In this document: piece after piece, positions 19,767 to 28,267 of the stretch
Position numbering within the stretch: the stretch's first letter is position 1
Layout: each line of letters opens with the position of its first letter
Assembly: GCF_000967725.1 (NCBI RefSeq)
Contig: NZ_JXYE01000010.1
Location: 44,376-108,375, forward strand
DNA from: Loktanella sp. S4079
GTDB lineage: Bacteria > Pseudomonadota > Alphaproteobacteria > Rhodobacterales > Rhodobacteraceae
DNA length: 64,000 nt
Direction of reading: 5' to 3'
Program-made: the position numbers and the translations under genes
Notes under the pieces: generated by a model
What the model saw: only the letters and a program-made list of their open reading frames with translations
The model's database searches: none
Told to the model about the DNA's origin: nothing

Positions 19767-20728
19767 GCCGATATCACCGCCAGATGATCTTGCCCGAGGT
19801 CGGCACAAAAGGACAACTGCGCCTGCAAGACGCACATGTGCTGGTCGTTGGTGCAGGCGGGCTTGGCTGTCCAGCACTCCAATATCTTTCGGGTGCGGGC
19901 GTCGGCCGTATCAGCATTATCGACCACGACCATGTCGAGTTAAGCAATCTCCACCGACAGCCGCTCTTTGGGATGGCCGATCTCGGGCAGCCCAAGGCCG
20001 AGATCGCAGCCAACAAATTGCGCGAAGCCAACCCCGCAACTGTAGTCACGCCTCATGTTGCAGCACTCACTCCTGCGAACGTCACCAAGCTTTGCGATGG
20101 CGTCGATGTCGTTGTGGATGCCGCCGATAGCTTTGCGGTCACCTATACGCTGTCTGATCACTGCCACCGCCAAAGAATGCCACTGATCGCGGCCAGTGCG
20201 CTGGGGCTATCGGGATATGTGGGTGCATTTTGCGGCAACGCACCGTCATTGCGTGCCGTTTTCCCATCTGCGCCGGGCACCAGTGCGCGCTGCACGGATA
20301 GCGGCGTGTTGGGCCCCGTTGTCGGAATGATCGGCACGATGCAAGCGCAAATGACTTTGCAGGTCTTACTTGGGCATCAACCGTCGCCGCTGGGTATTTT
20401 GGTGAATATAGACATGCGCACACATCATTTTTCGCAGATCGATTTTTGCAACGCTCCCGAGCCGGACGTTTTATTCCCATTCATCAGCATATCTGACATC
20501 GCCGAAACCGATCAAATCATAGACCTGAGACCCGAGACAGAATCACCGACGCTCGCCCACCCAAGAGCCGTCCGCTGGTGCGGACCCCTTGCCGATTATA
20601 CCGAACTTTCCACATCTCGCCGCACGGTGATATGCTGCAAATCAGGTCTTCGCGCATGGCGCACAGCAGAACAGTTAGCAGAACGTGGTCTCACAAACAT
20701 CTGCCTGCATGCAGCTGAGGAGAGTTAA
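19754..20728 (+). CDS. thiF: ThiF/HesA-family adenylyltransferase with C-terminal rhodanese domain
   Basis: About 324 residues from a GTG at 19754; another in-frame GTG at 19742 is possible but has poor ribosome spacing. The N-terminal E1-like domain has VVGAGGLGCPALQYL (ATP loop), SNLHRQPLFG and DAADSFAVTYTLSDHCHR, and should adenylate the ThiS C terminus. The C-terminal ~95 residues form a rhodanese domain ending with the persulfide cysteine in VICCKSGLRAW, a plausible sulfur source. Oddly, the zinc CX2C pair of most MoeB/ThiF proteins is absent: where CYRCLFP is expected the sequence reads SLRAVFP. Overlaps thiE and shares one base with thiD. Confidence 0.9.
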   Translation: MQDIGRYHRQMILPEVGTKGQLRLQDAHVLVVGAGGLGCPALQYLSGAGVGRISIIDHDHVELSNLHRQPLFGMADLGQPKAEIAANKLREANPATVVTPHVAALTPANVTKLCDGVDVVVDAADSFAVTYTLSDHCHRQRMPLIAASALGLSGYVGAFCGNAPSLRAVFPSAPGTSARCTDSGVLGPVVGMIGTMQAQMTLQVLLGHQPSPLGILVNIDMRTHHFSQIDFCNAPEPDVLFPFISISDIAETDQIIDLRPETESPTLAHPRAVRWCGPLADYTELSTSRRTVICCKSGLRAWRTAEQLAERGLTNICLHAAEES

Positions 20729-21450
20729 TGAAAACGCTTCTCGCAATTGGGGGCACAGATAGCAGTGGCGGTGCAGGACTGACCCGCGATGCTATCACGG
20801 CGGCTGATCTTGGCTTTGCAATCAAGCCCATCGTGACGATGGTCACTGCACAATCAAATTCGGCAATGTCACAAATGACGCACATGTCATGCGGACTGGT
20901 CAGGGATCAGATTAAATCATCATTCGACGATCATGCGCCATGCTCAGTCAAAATAGGCGCGTTGGGGCGCCAAGAGATCGCACAGGCTGTCGCAGAGGAA
21001 TTGATTCAGTTTCGTGGGCCTATTGTTCTCGATCCTGTGCTTGCGTCCAGTTCCGGCGGGCGGCTCTTTCTCGGACAATTCCCATCGCTACTTTTGAAAC
21101 AAGTGACACTGATTACGCCGAATTTAACCGAAGCTGCGATCTTGACGGATGAGCCGGTCGCGCAAACTTTGGATGATGTGACACGTCAAGCGAACGGCTT
21201 GCTAAGGATGGGCTGCCACGCTGCCCTGATCAAAGGCGGGCACGCCACCGGCGAACAATCAACCGACTACCTGTTTACCGGCCAACAACGATACACCTTC
21301 TCTGCGCCGCGCCAAGCCTCTGCGCCCAGAGGCACAGGCTGCACCCTTTCCACAGCGATTGCCTGCATACTCGGGCAGGGAAGCAACCTCCACGACGCAT
21401 GCAGCAAAGGGAAAGAGTACCTAAATGGACTGTTTTTGATGCAGCAATGA
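20728..21450 (+). CDS. thiD: Hydroxymethylpyrimidine/phosphomethylpyrimidine kinase ThiD
   Basis: 240 residues of the ribokinase fold. It phosphorylates HMP phosphate to HMP pyrophosphate. Motifs are GGTDSSGGAGLTRDA (N-terminal substrate loop), VLDPVLASSSG, LITPNLTEAAIL, ALIKGGH and the anion hole GTGCTLSTAIA. It is the last gene of the thi operon; the ATG overlaps the preceding stop by one base. No clear terminator follows. Confidence 0.95.
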   Translation: MKTLLAIGGTDSSGGAGLTRDAITAADLGFAIKPIVTMVTAQSNSAMSQMTHMSCGLVRDQIKSSFDDHAPCSVKIGALGRQEIAQAVAEELIQFRGPIVLDPVLASSSGGRLFLGQFPSLLLKQVTLITPNLTEAAILTDEPVAQTLDDVTRQANGLLRMGCHAALIKGGHATGEQSTDYLFTGQQRYTFSAPRQASAPRGTGCTLSTAIACILGQGSNLHDACSKGKEYLNGLFLMQQ

Positions 21451-21470
21451 GCTATTGGATAAGATCACGC

Positions 21471-21542
21471 CGTGATGGCTGTGTCGGTTCGAATGTTGAT
21501 GTCAAAGCGGCGGACGACAACGGACAGACCGTGCTGCGGTAA
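21471..21542 (+). pseudogene. Possible ankyrin-repeat remnant in intergenic region 21451-21686
   Basis: The 236-base gap between thiD and the PPOX gene holds no intact gene. One frame reads GSNVDVKAADDNGQTVLR before TAA at 21540, which resembles a piece of an ankyrin repeat (the G-x-V-D-x-K-x-x-D-x-x-G-x-T-x-L pattern). No start or upstream continuation is visible beyond about 30 residues. This could be chance; confidence is low. The remainder of the gap shows nothing I recognise. Confidence 0.2.
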
Positions 21543-21686
21543 GCCATGACCTTGGGTAATCTTAGCCATAGGGAGACCTATCATTTCTTATAAAGATCGG
21601 GCACAAATCAGTCACATGTGTCAATCGCACCAAACCACATCGGATGACGACATAAGAGCCTAGTTCTGCAAAGAAACCTTTGAACG

Positions 21687-22295
21687 TTACCACATCGTCT
21701 TGGCGGCGCGTGCGTTCCAGCTTGCGTCGTATTCGGCACCGTCAAAGCCGTTCTTTTGCTCAGTGAGCAGTTCACCCACGGTTGGCAGGCCTGTGCTTTC
21801 GTCTTCGCCTGACCACAGTTTGGCGCGCATAATAGCCCGCGCACATTGGCTGTAGACCTCTGCCACTGAAATCACGGTGACACTACGGGGCTGTTTTCCA
21901 TTCTGGTCAAACCGCGCGCTTAGATCTGGGTCTAGCGAAATAACTGCGGTCCCATTGATGCGAACCACATTGTTCGACCCCGGAACAAAGAGCATCAGGC
22001 TGACACGTCCGTCCTCGACGATGTTACGCAGAGAATCCATCCGATTATTCCCGCGCCAATCGGGCAACAGCAATGTTTTGGGGTCAAGCTCTGTCACCAC
22101 TGGCCCGTCGTCACCACGCGGGCTGCCATCGGTGCCTGTCGCACCAACCGTGCTAAGTACGCAAAAGCGCGATGCATTGATCCATTTGCGATAAAGTGGG
22201 GTAATATGATCCGCCACTTTGATCAGCGAGGCCTCGCCCGGTTGGCCGTATAACTCTTCTAATGTGGCAACATCAGTTACTATGTGTCCGTCCAT
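21687..22295 (-). CDS. PPOX-class FMN-dependent flavoprotein (pyridoxamine-phosphate-oxidase-like)
   Basis: 202 residues of the split-barrel flavin-binding fold. FCVLSTVGATGTDGSPRGD (about 43-61), LLLPDWRGNNRMDSLRNI (76-93), and VSLMLFVPGSNNVVRINGTA (98-117) form the FMN-binding segments of the MSMEG_1061-type subfamily. The substrate is unknown; members are better regarded as flavin reductases/oxidases than as true PNP oxidases. Its start overlaps the end of the acyltransferase gene by 23 bases, so it is the last gene of the ftsEX-plsC transcription unit. Confidence 0.85.
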   Translation of the reverse strand: MDGHIVTDVATLEELYGQPGEASLIKVADHITPLYRKWINASRFCVLSTVGATGTDGSPRGDDGPVVTELDPKTLLLPDWRGNNRMDSLRNIVEDGRVSLMLFVPGSNNVVRINGTAVISLDPDLSARFDQNGKQPRSVTVISVAEVYSQCARAIMRAKLWSGEDESTGLPTVGELLTEQKNGFDGAEYDASWNARAAKTMW

Positions 22296-23016
22296 TAAAT
22301 CCTGCCTCTGCGTTCAAACGGTCGCACGCGGTTTCAATGTCGTTTTCCAACCGCTTCATAAATTCATTTACTTCTAGACCGGGCTCGATGCGCGGCAAAA
22401 ATTCAAATACTGCCGTTCCGGGCTTGCGATAAACACCGCGCTTTGGCCAGAACAGGCCCACATTGGTCGCGACTGGCACGACGGGCTGGTCTAGCTCGCG
22501 GTATAACGCCCCGGTCCCGATCTTGTACTTTGCGCTTACCCCGGGGGCGATGCGGGTGCCTTGCGGATAAATGATCAACTGCCCTGGCAAAGCACGCCCG
22601 GCAGTCACATCCGCCAGCATCTTTCTGATCGCTTGACCGCGCTTGCCGCGATGAACGGGGATGCAACCAATCCGTAAGCCGAACCAGCCCAAAATCGGGG
22701 CGTATTTCAAGATCGCTTTCATTATGAATTTGCCGCGTGGGATCGCGTGATAAATTCCGATTACATCCATGAATGACTGGTGCTTAGCGGCGACCATCAC
22801 CTCGTCCGTTGGTGGCGTGCCGCGAATTTCAAAGCGCAATCCAATCATCCATTTCGCAGACCATTCGATATACCTGCAATAGGCGTGACAGGCGGCAATT
22901 GCGCCCTGACGGGAAATGAGAGCAGCCGGGAAATACAGTACCCCAACGACCAACATGGCGACATACATCTGCAAGTTAAAGAAAAGCGACCGCAGCCACT
23001 GAATTGCATAGCTCAT
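22273..23016 (-). CDS. 1-acyl-sn-glycerol-3-phosphate acyltransferase (PlsC family)
   Basis: 247 residues from the ATG at 23016, which has AAAGGAG 5 bases upstream; the frame continues to 23109 but that part lies in ftsX. An N-terminal membrane helix (about 8-35) anchors the protein. The acyltransferase HX4D motif is AKHQSFMD, followed by IGCIPVHRGKRGQAIR and the substrate block IYPQGTRIAPG. It probably acylates lysophosphatidic acid to phosphatidic acid at the inner membrane. It overlaps ftsX by 4 bases (ATGA). Related lyso-lipid acyltransferases such as OlsA have the same motifs, so substrate is not certain. Confidence 0.88.
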   Translation of the reverse strand: MSYAIQWLRSLFFNLQMYVAMLVVGVLYFPAALISRQGAIAACHAYCRYIEWSAKWMIGLRFEIRGTPPTDEVMVAAKHQSFMDVIGIYHAIPRGKFIMKAILKYAPILGWFGLRIGCIPVHRGKRGQAIRKMLADVTAGRALPGQLIIYPQGTRIAPGVSAKYKIGTGALYRELDQPVVPVATNVGLFWPKRGVYRKPGTAVFEFLPRIEPGLEVNEFMKRLENDIETACDRLNAEAGFNGRTHSN

Positions 23017-23897
23017 GTTTGCTCCTTTAACCTCGCAAATGCGGCAGAACGCGTCGCGAAAAATCCGACCACCGCGGCCAGCAGTGGGATGATCAACGGC
23101 CAGACCCAACCGAAACCCACAAAGCCGATTTCAGAAAAGAACCCTCCGCTATCGGGCAGAACCTGCAACACAATCAACCCCAATACAACGCCCGCAATCG
23201 CCCCAAGGCCTGAACGCAGCGTGTAACGCTGCACAAATGCCCGTGCGATGTAAACATCTCGCGCCCCAACCAGTCGCAAAACGCGGATGACCTGTGCGTT
23301 CGCCGACAGTGACGCCTGCGCTGCCAAAGTGATCATCGCGGCAACACTTGCGCCAATCAGCAAGATGACCGCCCAACCGATGAACCGGACTCGCTTAGCC
23401 GCCGCCAATAACGGCTCTCTCCAACTGTCGTGCTCATCAAGCACGGCCCCCGGAATTTCTGCGGCAAGGCGTGCGCGCAATCCTTCAGGGTCATAGGGTG
23501 CGTCATCCGCGACGATCTCGATCAATTGCGGGATCGGCATGGTATCCAGCAACAGATCATCACCGAACCACGGGGCCAAGAGTTCTTGCTGTTCTTCACT
23601 AGAAAGCGCCCTTGCAGAGGCAACCCCGGGCGTAGTTTCGAGAATTTCCAAGGCTTTCAACAAATGGGCGCTGGCGCTCTCGGGATCAGCCGGCAAGCGT
23701 AGTGTTGCAGCTTGGGATAATTCGTCTGCCCAGCGATCCGCGACCCGCCCTGTCGACAGAGACAACGCCAAGGCAATTACAGCCAACATAGCCATGACTG
23801 CCGAGACAAATATGGTAAGTTTCGCCGTAATGCCCGTCGGTGGGACGACGCGATCTGCCTGCGGATCACCCATGATCAATTCTAGCAAAGCGGTCAT
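23013..23897 (-). CDS. ftsX: Cell division protein FtsX
   Basis: 294 residues with four membrane segments: one near 28-48, and three in the C-terminal half (about 172-195, 225-245 and 262-285). The extracellular domain (about 50-165) contains the substrate-side region that in other bacteria recruits murein hydrolase activators. It works with FtsE as an ABC-type mechanotransmission complex in septal peptidoglycan splitting. It overlaps ftsE by 4 bases and the acyltransferase by 4, so the three are translationally coupled. Confidence 0.9.
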   Translation of the reverse strand: MTALLELIMGDPQADRVVPPTGITAKLTIFVSAVMAMLAVIALALSLSTGRVADRWADELSQAATLRLPADPESASAHLLKALEILETTPGVASARALSSEEQQELLAPWFGDDLLLDTMPIPQLIEIVADDAPYDPEGLRARLAAEIPGAVLDEHDSWREPLLAAAKRVRFIGWAVILLIGASVAAMITLAAQASLSANAQVIRVLRLVGARDVYIARAFVQRYTLRSGLGAIAGVVLGLIVLQVLPDSGGFFSEIGFVGFGWVWPLIIPLLAAVVGFFATRSAAFARLKEQT

Positions 23898-24568
23898 AGC
23901 ACAGCCCCTGCAACTGTAAGCTGCCCGTCTTTCAGTCTGAGCACACGCGCATCAACATCAGATTTCAGCGAGCGGATCATGGTTAAATCGTGGGTCGCGA
24001 TGAGCACGGTCTTACCCATGCGGTTCAGTTCAACGAGCAAGGCAAGCAACCGCTGCGACATTTCCCAATCTACGTTGCCAGTCGGTTCGTCGGCAATAAT
24101 GACATCGGGCGACATGATTACCGCACGCGCAAGCGCAGCACGCTGCCGTTCACCACCTGACAGCTCGGGCGGAAAGCGGCCAGATTGTTTGGCAAGCCCA
24201 ACCCACGACAACAACTCTTTCAGATTTGCCGCTGCTTCAGAGATGCGCCCAGCAACCGTCAATGGCAGCGCGATGTTTTCGGCGACGCTCAGATGATCCA
24301 AGAATTGGCAATCCTGATGCACCACGCCAATCCTTCGGCGAGACATCGCCACCCCATCACGATCTAGGGTTGAGATATCCTGCCCGAATACCCGTACCTT
24401 GCCACGTTGGGCGCGCAAGTCCGCGTAGCACAAGCGCAACAATGTCGTCTTTCCTGCGCCAGATGGACCCGTCAAGAATTGAAACGATCCCGGCGCAAGC
24501 TTCAGATTTAATTGAGAAAATAGCGCCGAGCCATTGTGGCCATACGACACATTATCCAGTTCGATCAC
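23894..24568 (-). CDS. ftsE: Cell division ATP-binding protein FtsE
   Basis: 224 residues, a complete ABC ATPase: Walker A GPSGAGKTT (about 36-44), signature LSGGERQRAALARA, Walker B VIIADEPTGNVD and H-loop IATHDL. The start IELDNVSYGHNG and the small size are typical of FtsE. It pairs with FtsX to regulate peptidoglycan hydrolases at the septum. First gene of the minus-strand unit, divergent from the zinc-ribbon gene; the 168-base gap between them has no clear promoter boxes that I would name. Confidence 0.93.
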   Translation of the reverse strand: MIELDNVSYGHNGSALFSQLNLKLAPGSFQFLTGPSGAGKTTLLRLCYADLRAQRGKVRVFGQDISTLDRDGVAMSRRRIGVVHQDCQFLDHLSVAENIALPLTVAGRISEAAANLKELLSWVGLAKQSGRFPPELSGGERQRAALARAVIMSPDVIIADEPTGNVDWEMSQRLLALLVELNRMGKTVLIATHDLTMIRSLKSDVDARVLRLKDGQLTVAGAVL

Positions 24569-24736
24569 GGTTTTTCCTTTGCGTCACGCGCATGTATTGC
24601 CTAAATCAGCGCACGGTTACAATGACCGCCAAAGTCACAATCACGCAAAAGCTTTGCGTTTGGGGCTATGATTGCTAAATTGCGCACGGATTTAGTGATT
24701 TTAGTAGTTTTGTGTAGGGCAGAAGGATAACAAATA

Positions 24737-25609
24737 ATGCGGCTGATTTGCCCCAAGTGTAATGCGCAATACGATATTGCCAGCGATGCAATTCCAGAGG
24801 GCGGGCGTGACGTTCAATGCTCTAGCTGTTCGCATACGTGGTTCCAAACCGAAGAAACCCGACCAGCCGCAAGTACCGTTGCTCCGGCTGCAGCCGCTGC
24901 CGCGTCCAAAGTCGCCGCCGAAGTTGAATCCGCCATCAAAAAGCGCAAGCCGCTCGATTCCTCCATCGCCGACATTTTGCGCCAAGAAGCCGCCCGCGAA
25001 AACGCCGTCTTCGACGACGAGGCGCCTGCAACTGCGCCAGACATCCGTGAACCTGCGCTAACCCGCCCAGCGAATCCGCCAGCCGCCCAAGTCAACGCCG
25101 ATGAAACCCGTCGCCGCGTATCCATGATGGCAGCAGAACTGGCCGAAACTCCGGCTTCTGTCGCCGCCGCTGCGACCGGGGCCGTCGCAATGGAAGCTAA
25201 CCAGCGTACAGTGCCAAGCATTGACGAAATTAACGAACAGCTACGTGCCCGCGTCCAAGAACCTGACGGCATTCGATTGACCGAGCAGGAACAAGAGGAA
25301 ATCGTACAGCGCCGCGGTTTCCGCCGCGGCTTTGTGACGATGTTGTTGCTGTTGGCTGTGGCGATTGCGCCTTACTTCTTTACAGAGCAAATCATCGCCC
25401 AGTTCCCGCAGGCGGCAGAACCAATGCAAACCTACGTCGAAACCGTGGATGGCTTGCGCCTGTGGCTGAACGACCAGTTCAAAGCAGCTCGCACAATGAT
25501 CGAAGGTTTCACCGGCGGCGAAGCAACACCAGCATCAGGCGCTCCCGCTGCGGACCCAACTGTCGTTGAACCTACACCCGCTTCGGCACCGAACACCTCT
25601 TTGGATTAA
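24737..25609 (+). CDS. Zinc-ribbon (MJ0042-type) membrane protein
   Basis: 290 residues. The N-terminal zinc-ribbon has two CX2C pairs: CPKC (residues 5-8) and CSSC (about 32-35), in the MJ0042 arrangement ending HTWFQT. A long Ala/Glu-rich, probably disordered linker follows (about 42-190), then a single transmembrane helix (about 206-225, MLLLLAVAIAPYFF) and a short periplasmic tail rich in Ala/Pro/Thr. Function unknown; alphaproteobacterial relatives are usually found near ftsEX. It is divergent from ftsE here. The stop is 5 bases from the convergent DUF4175 gene. Confidence 0.85.
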   Translation: MRLICPKCNAQYDIASDAIPEGGRDVQCSSCSHTWFQTEETRPAASTVAPAAAAAASKVAAEVESAIKKRKPLDSSIADILRQEAARENAVFDDEAPATAPDIREPALTRPANPPAAQVNADETRRRVSMMAAELAETPASVAAAATGAVAMEANQRTVPSIDEINEQLRARVQEPDGIRLTEQEQEEIVQRRGFRRGFVTMLLLLAVAIAPYFFTEQIIAQFPQAAEPMQTYVETVDGLRLWLNDQFKAARTMIEGFTGGEATPASGAPAADPTVVEPTPASAPNTSLD

Positions 25610-25614
25610 TGTAA

Positions 25615-28242
25615 CTAGAACTGATCGAGCAAGCGGCGCAGATAGTCGCGCTCGATCTCGGGGCGTTCCTGATCACCAGAGCGGCGGCGGATTTCATCTA
25701 GCAACTCTTCGGCGCGGCGGTTGATATCTTCGCCGCCCAACAATTCCTGATCAGTGCCTGACAAACCGCTGTTCCCGACATTTCTGCCCAACGGATCGCG
25801 TGCGCCGGGTACGGGGCGTCCGCCCGCTTCGCCTTGCTGGGTACCTTGTCCCGGCTCACCACTGCCGTTTTCGGCCAAAGCTTGCTCAAGTTCACGCATT
25901 CCATTGCGCAGCGCATCCATTGCCTCGGCCTGCCTATCAATCGCTTCTGCCAGATCACCGTCGCGCAGCGCTTCTTCTGCGCCTTCCATTGCGCCTTCGG
26001 CCCGCTCTAGGGAACGCCTTGCGATGTCACCCGCCTCGCCGTTCAGATTCGGCAGTCCCTGACGTTGACGTTGCAATTCATTGCGCAGTGCCTGTTGGCG
26101 TTCAGCAAGGCTGCCACCCTGTCCGTTTTCACCTGCGTCATCACCTTGGCTGCCTTGACCGGTTGAATTTTCTTGCCCGCCTTGCCCATTCTCACCGGGT
26201 TCTTGGCCATCTTGGCCCTGCTGCCCTGACTGTTGACCGGGTTGCTCGCCATCTTGGCCTGATTGTCCTTGCTGCGGTTGCTGGCCTTGTTGACCCTGCT
26301 GGCCGGGATTGAACTGCTCTTGCAAATCACGGAAAGCGTCGTCAGACAGGTCCTCTTGATCGCGCAGAGTTTCAGCCAAATCCTGCATAGACTGCTGGCC
26401 CGGCATCTGAGGCCCGTCTCCACCCTCACCTTGGGTGACGCGCATGTTCTCCATCATCTCGTTCAGGCGTTCCATCAGCTCTTGCGCCTCGGCCATACGG
26501 CCCTCTTGCATCAGTTCTTCGATACGATCCATCAGCGCCTGAAGCTCATCCATGGATAGCTGCATGGTGTTCTCGCTGTTGTCAGCTTGGTCGGTACCGT
26601 CGCTCGGCTCCATTTCCTCGGCAAGCATCCGCATGTAGTCGTCAGTCGCTTCGCGAAGTTCTTGCATGAGTTCCGCAATTTCCTCATCAGAGGCACCGTT
26701 GCGCATAGCTTCGGCAAGGCGTTCTTGGGCGCGCTCAAGCCGCTTGCGCGCATCGGCAAGGCGGCCATCTTCAAGCTGCACCGCAAGTTCCCACAAAGCC
26801 TCGACAATCTCGGCCTGGCCTTCGTCATTCATCCCAAACTCTGCCATCCGGTCAAGCTGACGAATAATCGTCCGCAAGCGCAGATAAGGTGCCTCTTCGA
26901 TCGACAGGTCCTCTGGACGGTTCGAAAGCGCGCGCAAGACTTGATCCACGCGAACGACATTTTCTTTGGACCACATCAGGTCGCGCCGCTGTTCGATCAC
27001 GGCCTTTGCAAAGGGACGAAAGAACCGACGCCCGGGCAAGATCATTGGCTCGGCAGGTGCAGTGGTGACCAGACCGGCATCATCGACCACCTCTAACTGC
27101 ATGGTCACAGGCAAATTCGCCAATGAATGCTCGCTCAGATTTTCAATCAGGAATTCTTCGAAATCTGTTCTGTCGCCAGTGAATGGCATCGGCAGATCCA
27201 GAACGACGGGTGCAATCGGATCAGGATCAATCTGCAATCCGTAGATCCGATCAACCGCTGGCAAATCCAATGCGATTGTTGCTGTACCGCTTGCCACCCC
27301 ATAGTCATCCAGCGCCATAAACGGCTGTGACAGTTCACCCATCGCGTCAGATTCGATTGGTCCAGTGAGCTCAACCTCGGGCGGCGTATCGGCGACAGCC
27401 GTAATATCCCAAGTGATACCATTGTCACCAAGTACAGATAGCTGTCCGGTTTGCGTGACTTCGAATTCTTGCTGCGGCTCTGTCGTGTTGGCGGCATCAG
27501 TTGCACGCCCTGACACAGTTTCCGAAACCGTCAGCGCACCCACCTCACCATACAGGCGCAAGGTGACAACGCTGCCTTCGGGAACAGATAATTCACCTGC
27601 CGGAATATCATTAAGGTAGATCACCGGCTTTCCCGTATAGGCAGGCGGATCAAGCCACCCTTCCCATACGGGGCCAGCAACAAGATTTGGCCCGCCCCCT
27701 TGCGCGACATCAGCGACTGTCGCAACCCGCAGAATTGAACCGAACAACAAGGCAACGACAAAGCATAGCAACGCGATAAAGCGTAGACCGAATGGGTCCC
27801 GATCCGTGAGCGTCAGGTCGGGTTCGACCGCGCGCGCCTCTTTGGTACGGGCCGCCATCCGTGCGATATGTGCGTCCCAAACCTGTTGAGACTGCGGGTC
27901 ATGCGCACCAATCGCCTGCGTATCCGCAATTGCAGCAATTGGGCGACCCGGCATAACAGCATCAACGCGTGCGATCGCTTGGGACCGCGTTGGCAAATGC
28001 AGCCGACGCACACCCCAGATAAGTGCGGCAAAACCCGCAAGGCCCGCAACAGCAGCAGCAGCAGCCCAAAACACCTCGGTTGAAAGTAGCTCGTGCCAGC
28101 CCATCGCGAGCGGTGCAACAGCCAACAACAACACTGTCCATAGCGGCCAAAATGCCCGCATGGCTTGTTCTGCGATCATGCCCAGCCACGTTAGCGTGAC
28201 GGGGCGACGCAGGTGACGCAACTGGTCGGTGTGATGCTTCAG
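25615..28242 (-). CDS. DUF4175 (TIGR02302-type) membrane protein
   Basis: About 875 residues. Two N-terminal membrane helices (WPLWTVLLLAVAPLAM and AAAAVAGLAGFAALIWGV) are followed by a third near 160-180, then a large periplasmic region. The C-terminal half is strongly helical and acidic with many EL/AE repeats (coiled-coil-like), split by a Gln/Gly-rich tract at 26115-26312. Function is unknown. The start is awkward: GGAGAG is well placed for a CTG at 28242; a TTG at 28221 is the next standard choice, and a TTG at 28299 inside lysA lacks a ribosome site. It follows lysA in the argH-lysA order common in Rhodobacteraceae. Confidence 0.82.
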   Translation of the reverse strand: MKHHTDQLRHLRRPVTLTWLGMIAEQAMRAFWPLWTVLLLAVAPLAMGWHELLSTEVFWAAAAAVAGLAGFAALIWGVRRLHLPTRSQAIARVDAVMPGRPIAAIADTQAIGAHDPQSQQVWDAHIARMAARTKEARAVEPDLTLTDRDPFGLRFIALLCFVVALLFGSILRVATVADVAQGGGPNLVAGPVWEGWLDPPAYTGKPVIYLNDIPAGELSVPEGSVVTLRLYGEVGALTVSETVSGRATDAANTTEPQQEFEVTQTGQLSVLGDNGITWDITAVADTPPEVELTGPIESDAMGELSQPFMALDDYGVASGTATIALDLPAVDRIYGLQIDPDPIAPVVLDLPMPFTGDRTDFEEFLIENLSEHSLANLPVTMQLEVVDDAGLVTTAPAEPMILPGRRFFRPFAKAVIEQRRDLMWSKENVVRVDQVLRALSNRPEDLSIEEAPYLRLRTIIRQLDRMAEFGMNDEGQAEIVEALWELAVQLEDGRLADARKRLERAQERLAEAMRNGASDEEIAELMQELREATDDYMRMLAEEMEPSDGTDQADNSENTMQLSMDELQALMDRIEELMQEGRMAEAQELMERLNEMMENMRVTQGEGGDGPQMPGQQSMQDLAETLRDQEDLSDDAFRDLQEQFNPGQQGQQGQQPQQGQSGQDGEQPGQQSGQQGQDGQEPGENGQGGQENSTGQGSQGDDAGENGQGGSLAERQQALRNELQRQRQGLPNLNGEAGDIARRSLERAEGAMEGAEEALRDGDLAEAIDRQAEAMDALRNGMRELEQALAENGSGEPGQGTQQGEAGGRPVPGARDPLGRNVGNSGLSGTDQELLGGEDINRRAEELLDEIRRRSGDQERPEIERDYLRRLLDQF
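26115..26312 (-). repeat. Gln/Gly-rich low-complexity coding repeat
   Basis: About 65 residues of imperfect GQQGQ / GQDGQ / GENGQGG units within the DUF4175 gene. At DNA level this is a run of degenerate 9-12 base units rich in CTTG, CTG and TTG. It marks a flexible, probably surface-exposed linker and may vary in length between strains. Confidence 0.8.
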
Positions 28243-28267
28243 TGGGCCTCTCCTGTGGCGATGGCAA

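Noticed and set aside
21485..21500. GGTTCGAAT resembling a tRNA T-loop
   Set aside because: No matching T-stem, acceptor stem or anticodon arm can be formed around it.
24569..24736. Possible promoter TTGCCT...TACAAT in the ftsE/zinc-ribbon intergenic region
   Set aside because: The spacer is only about 15 bases and no second element supports it.
26115..26312. Repeated units that could suggest a CRISPR or tandem-repeat array
   Set aside because: Units are short, imperfect, have no spacers and maintain an open reading frame encoding a Gln/Gly-rich linker.
25754..27096. Long open frames on the plus strand across the DUF4175 gene
   Set aside because: They are shadows of the repetitive, GC-skewed coding strand; translations are low-complexity Arg/Leu/Ser/His-rich with no domain.
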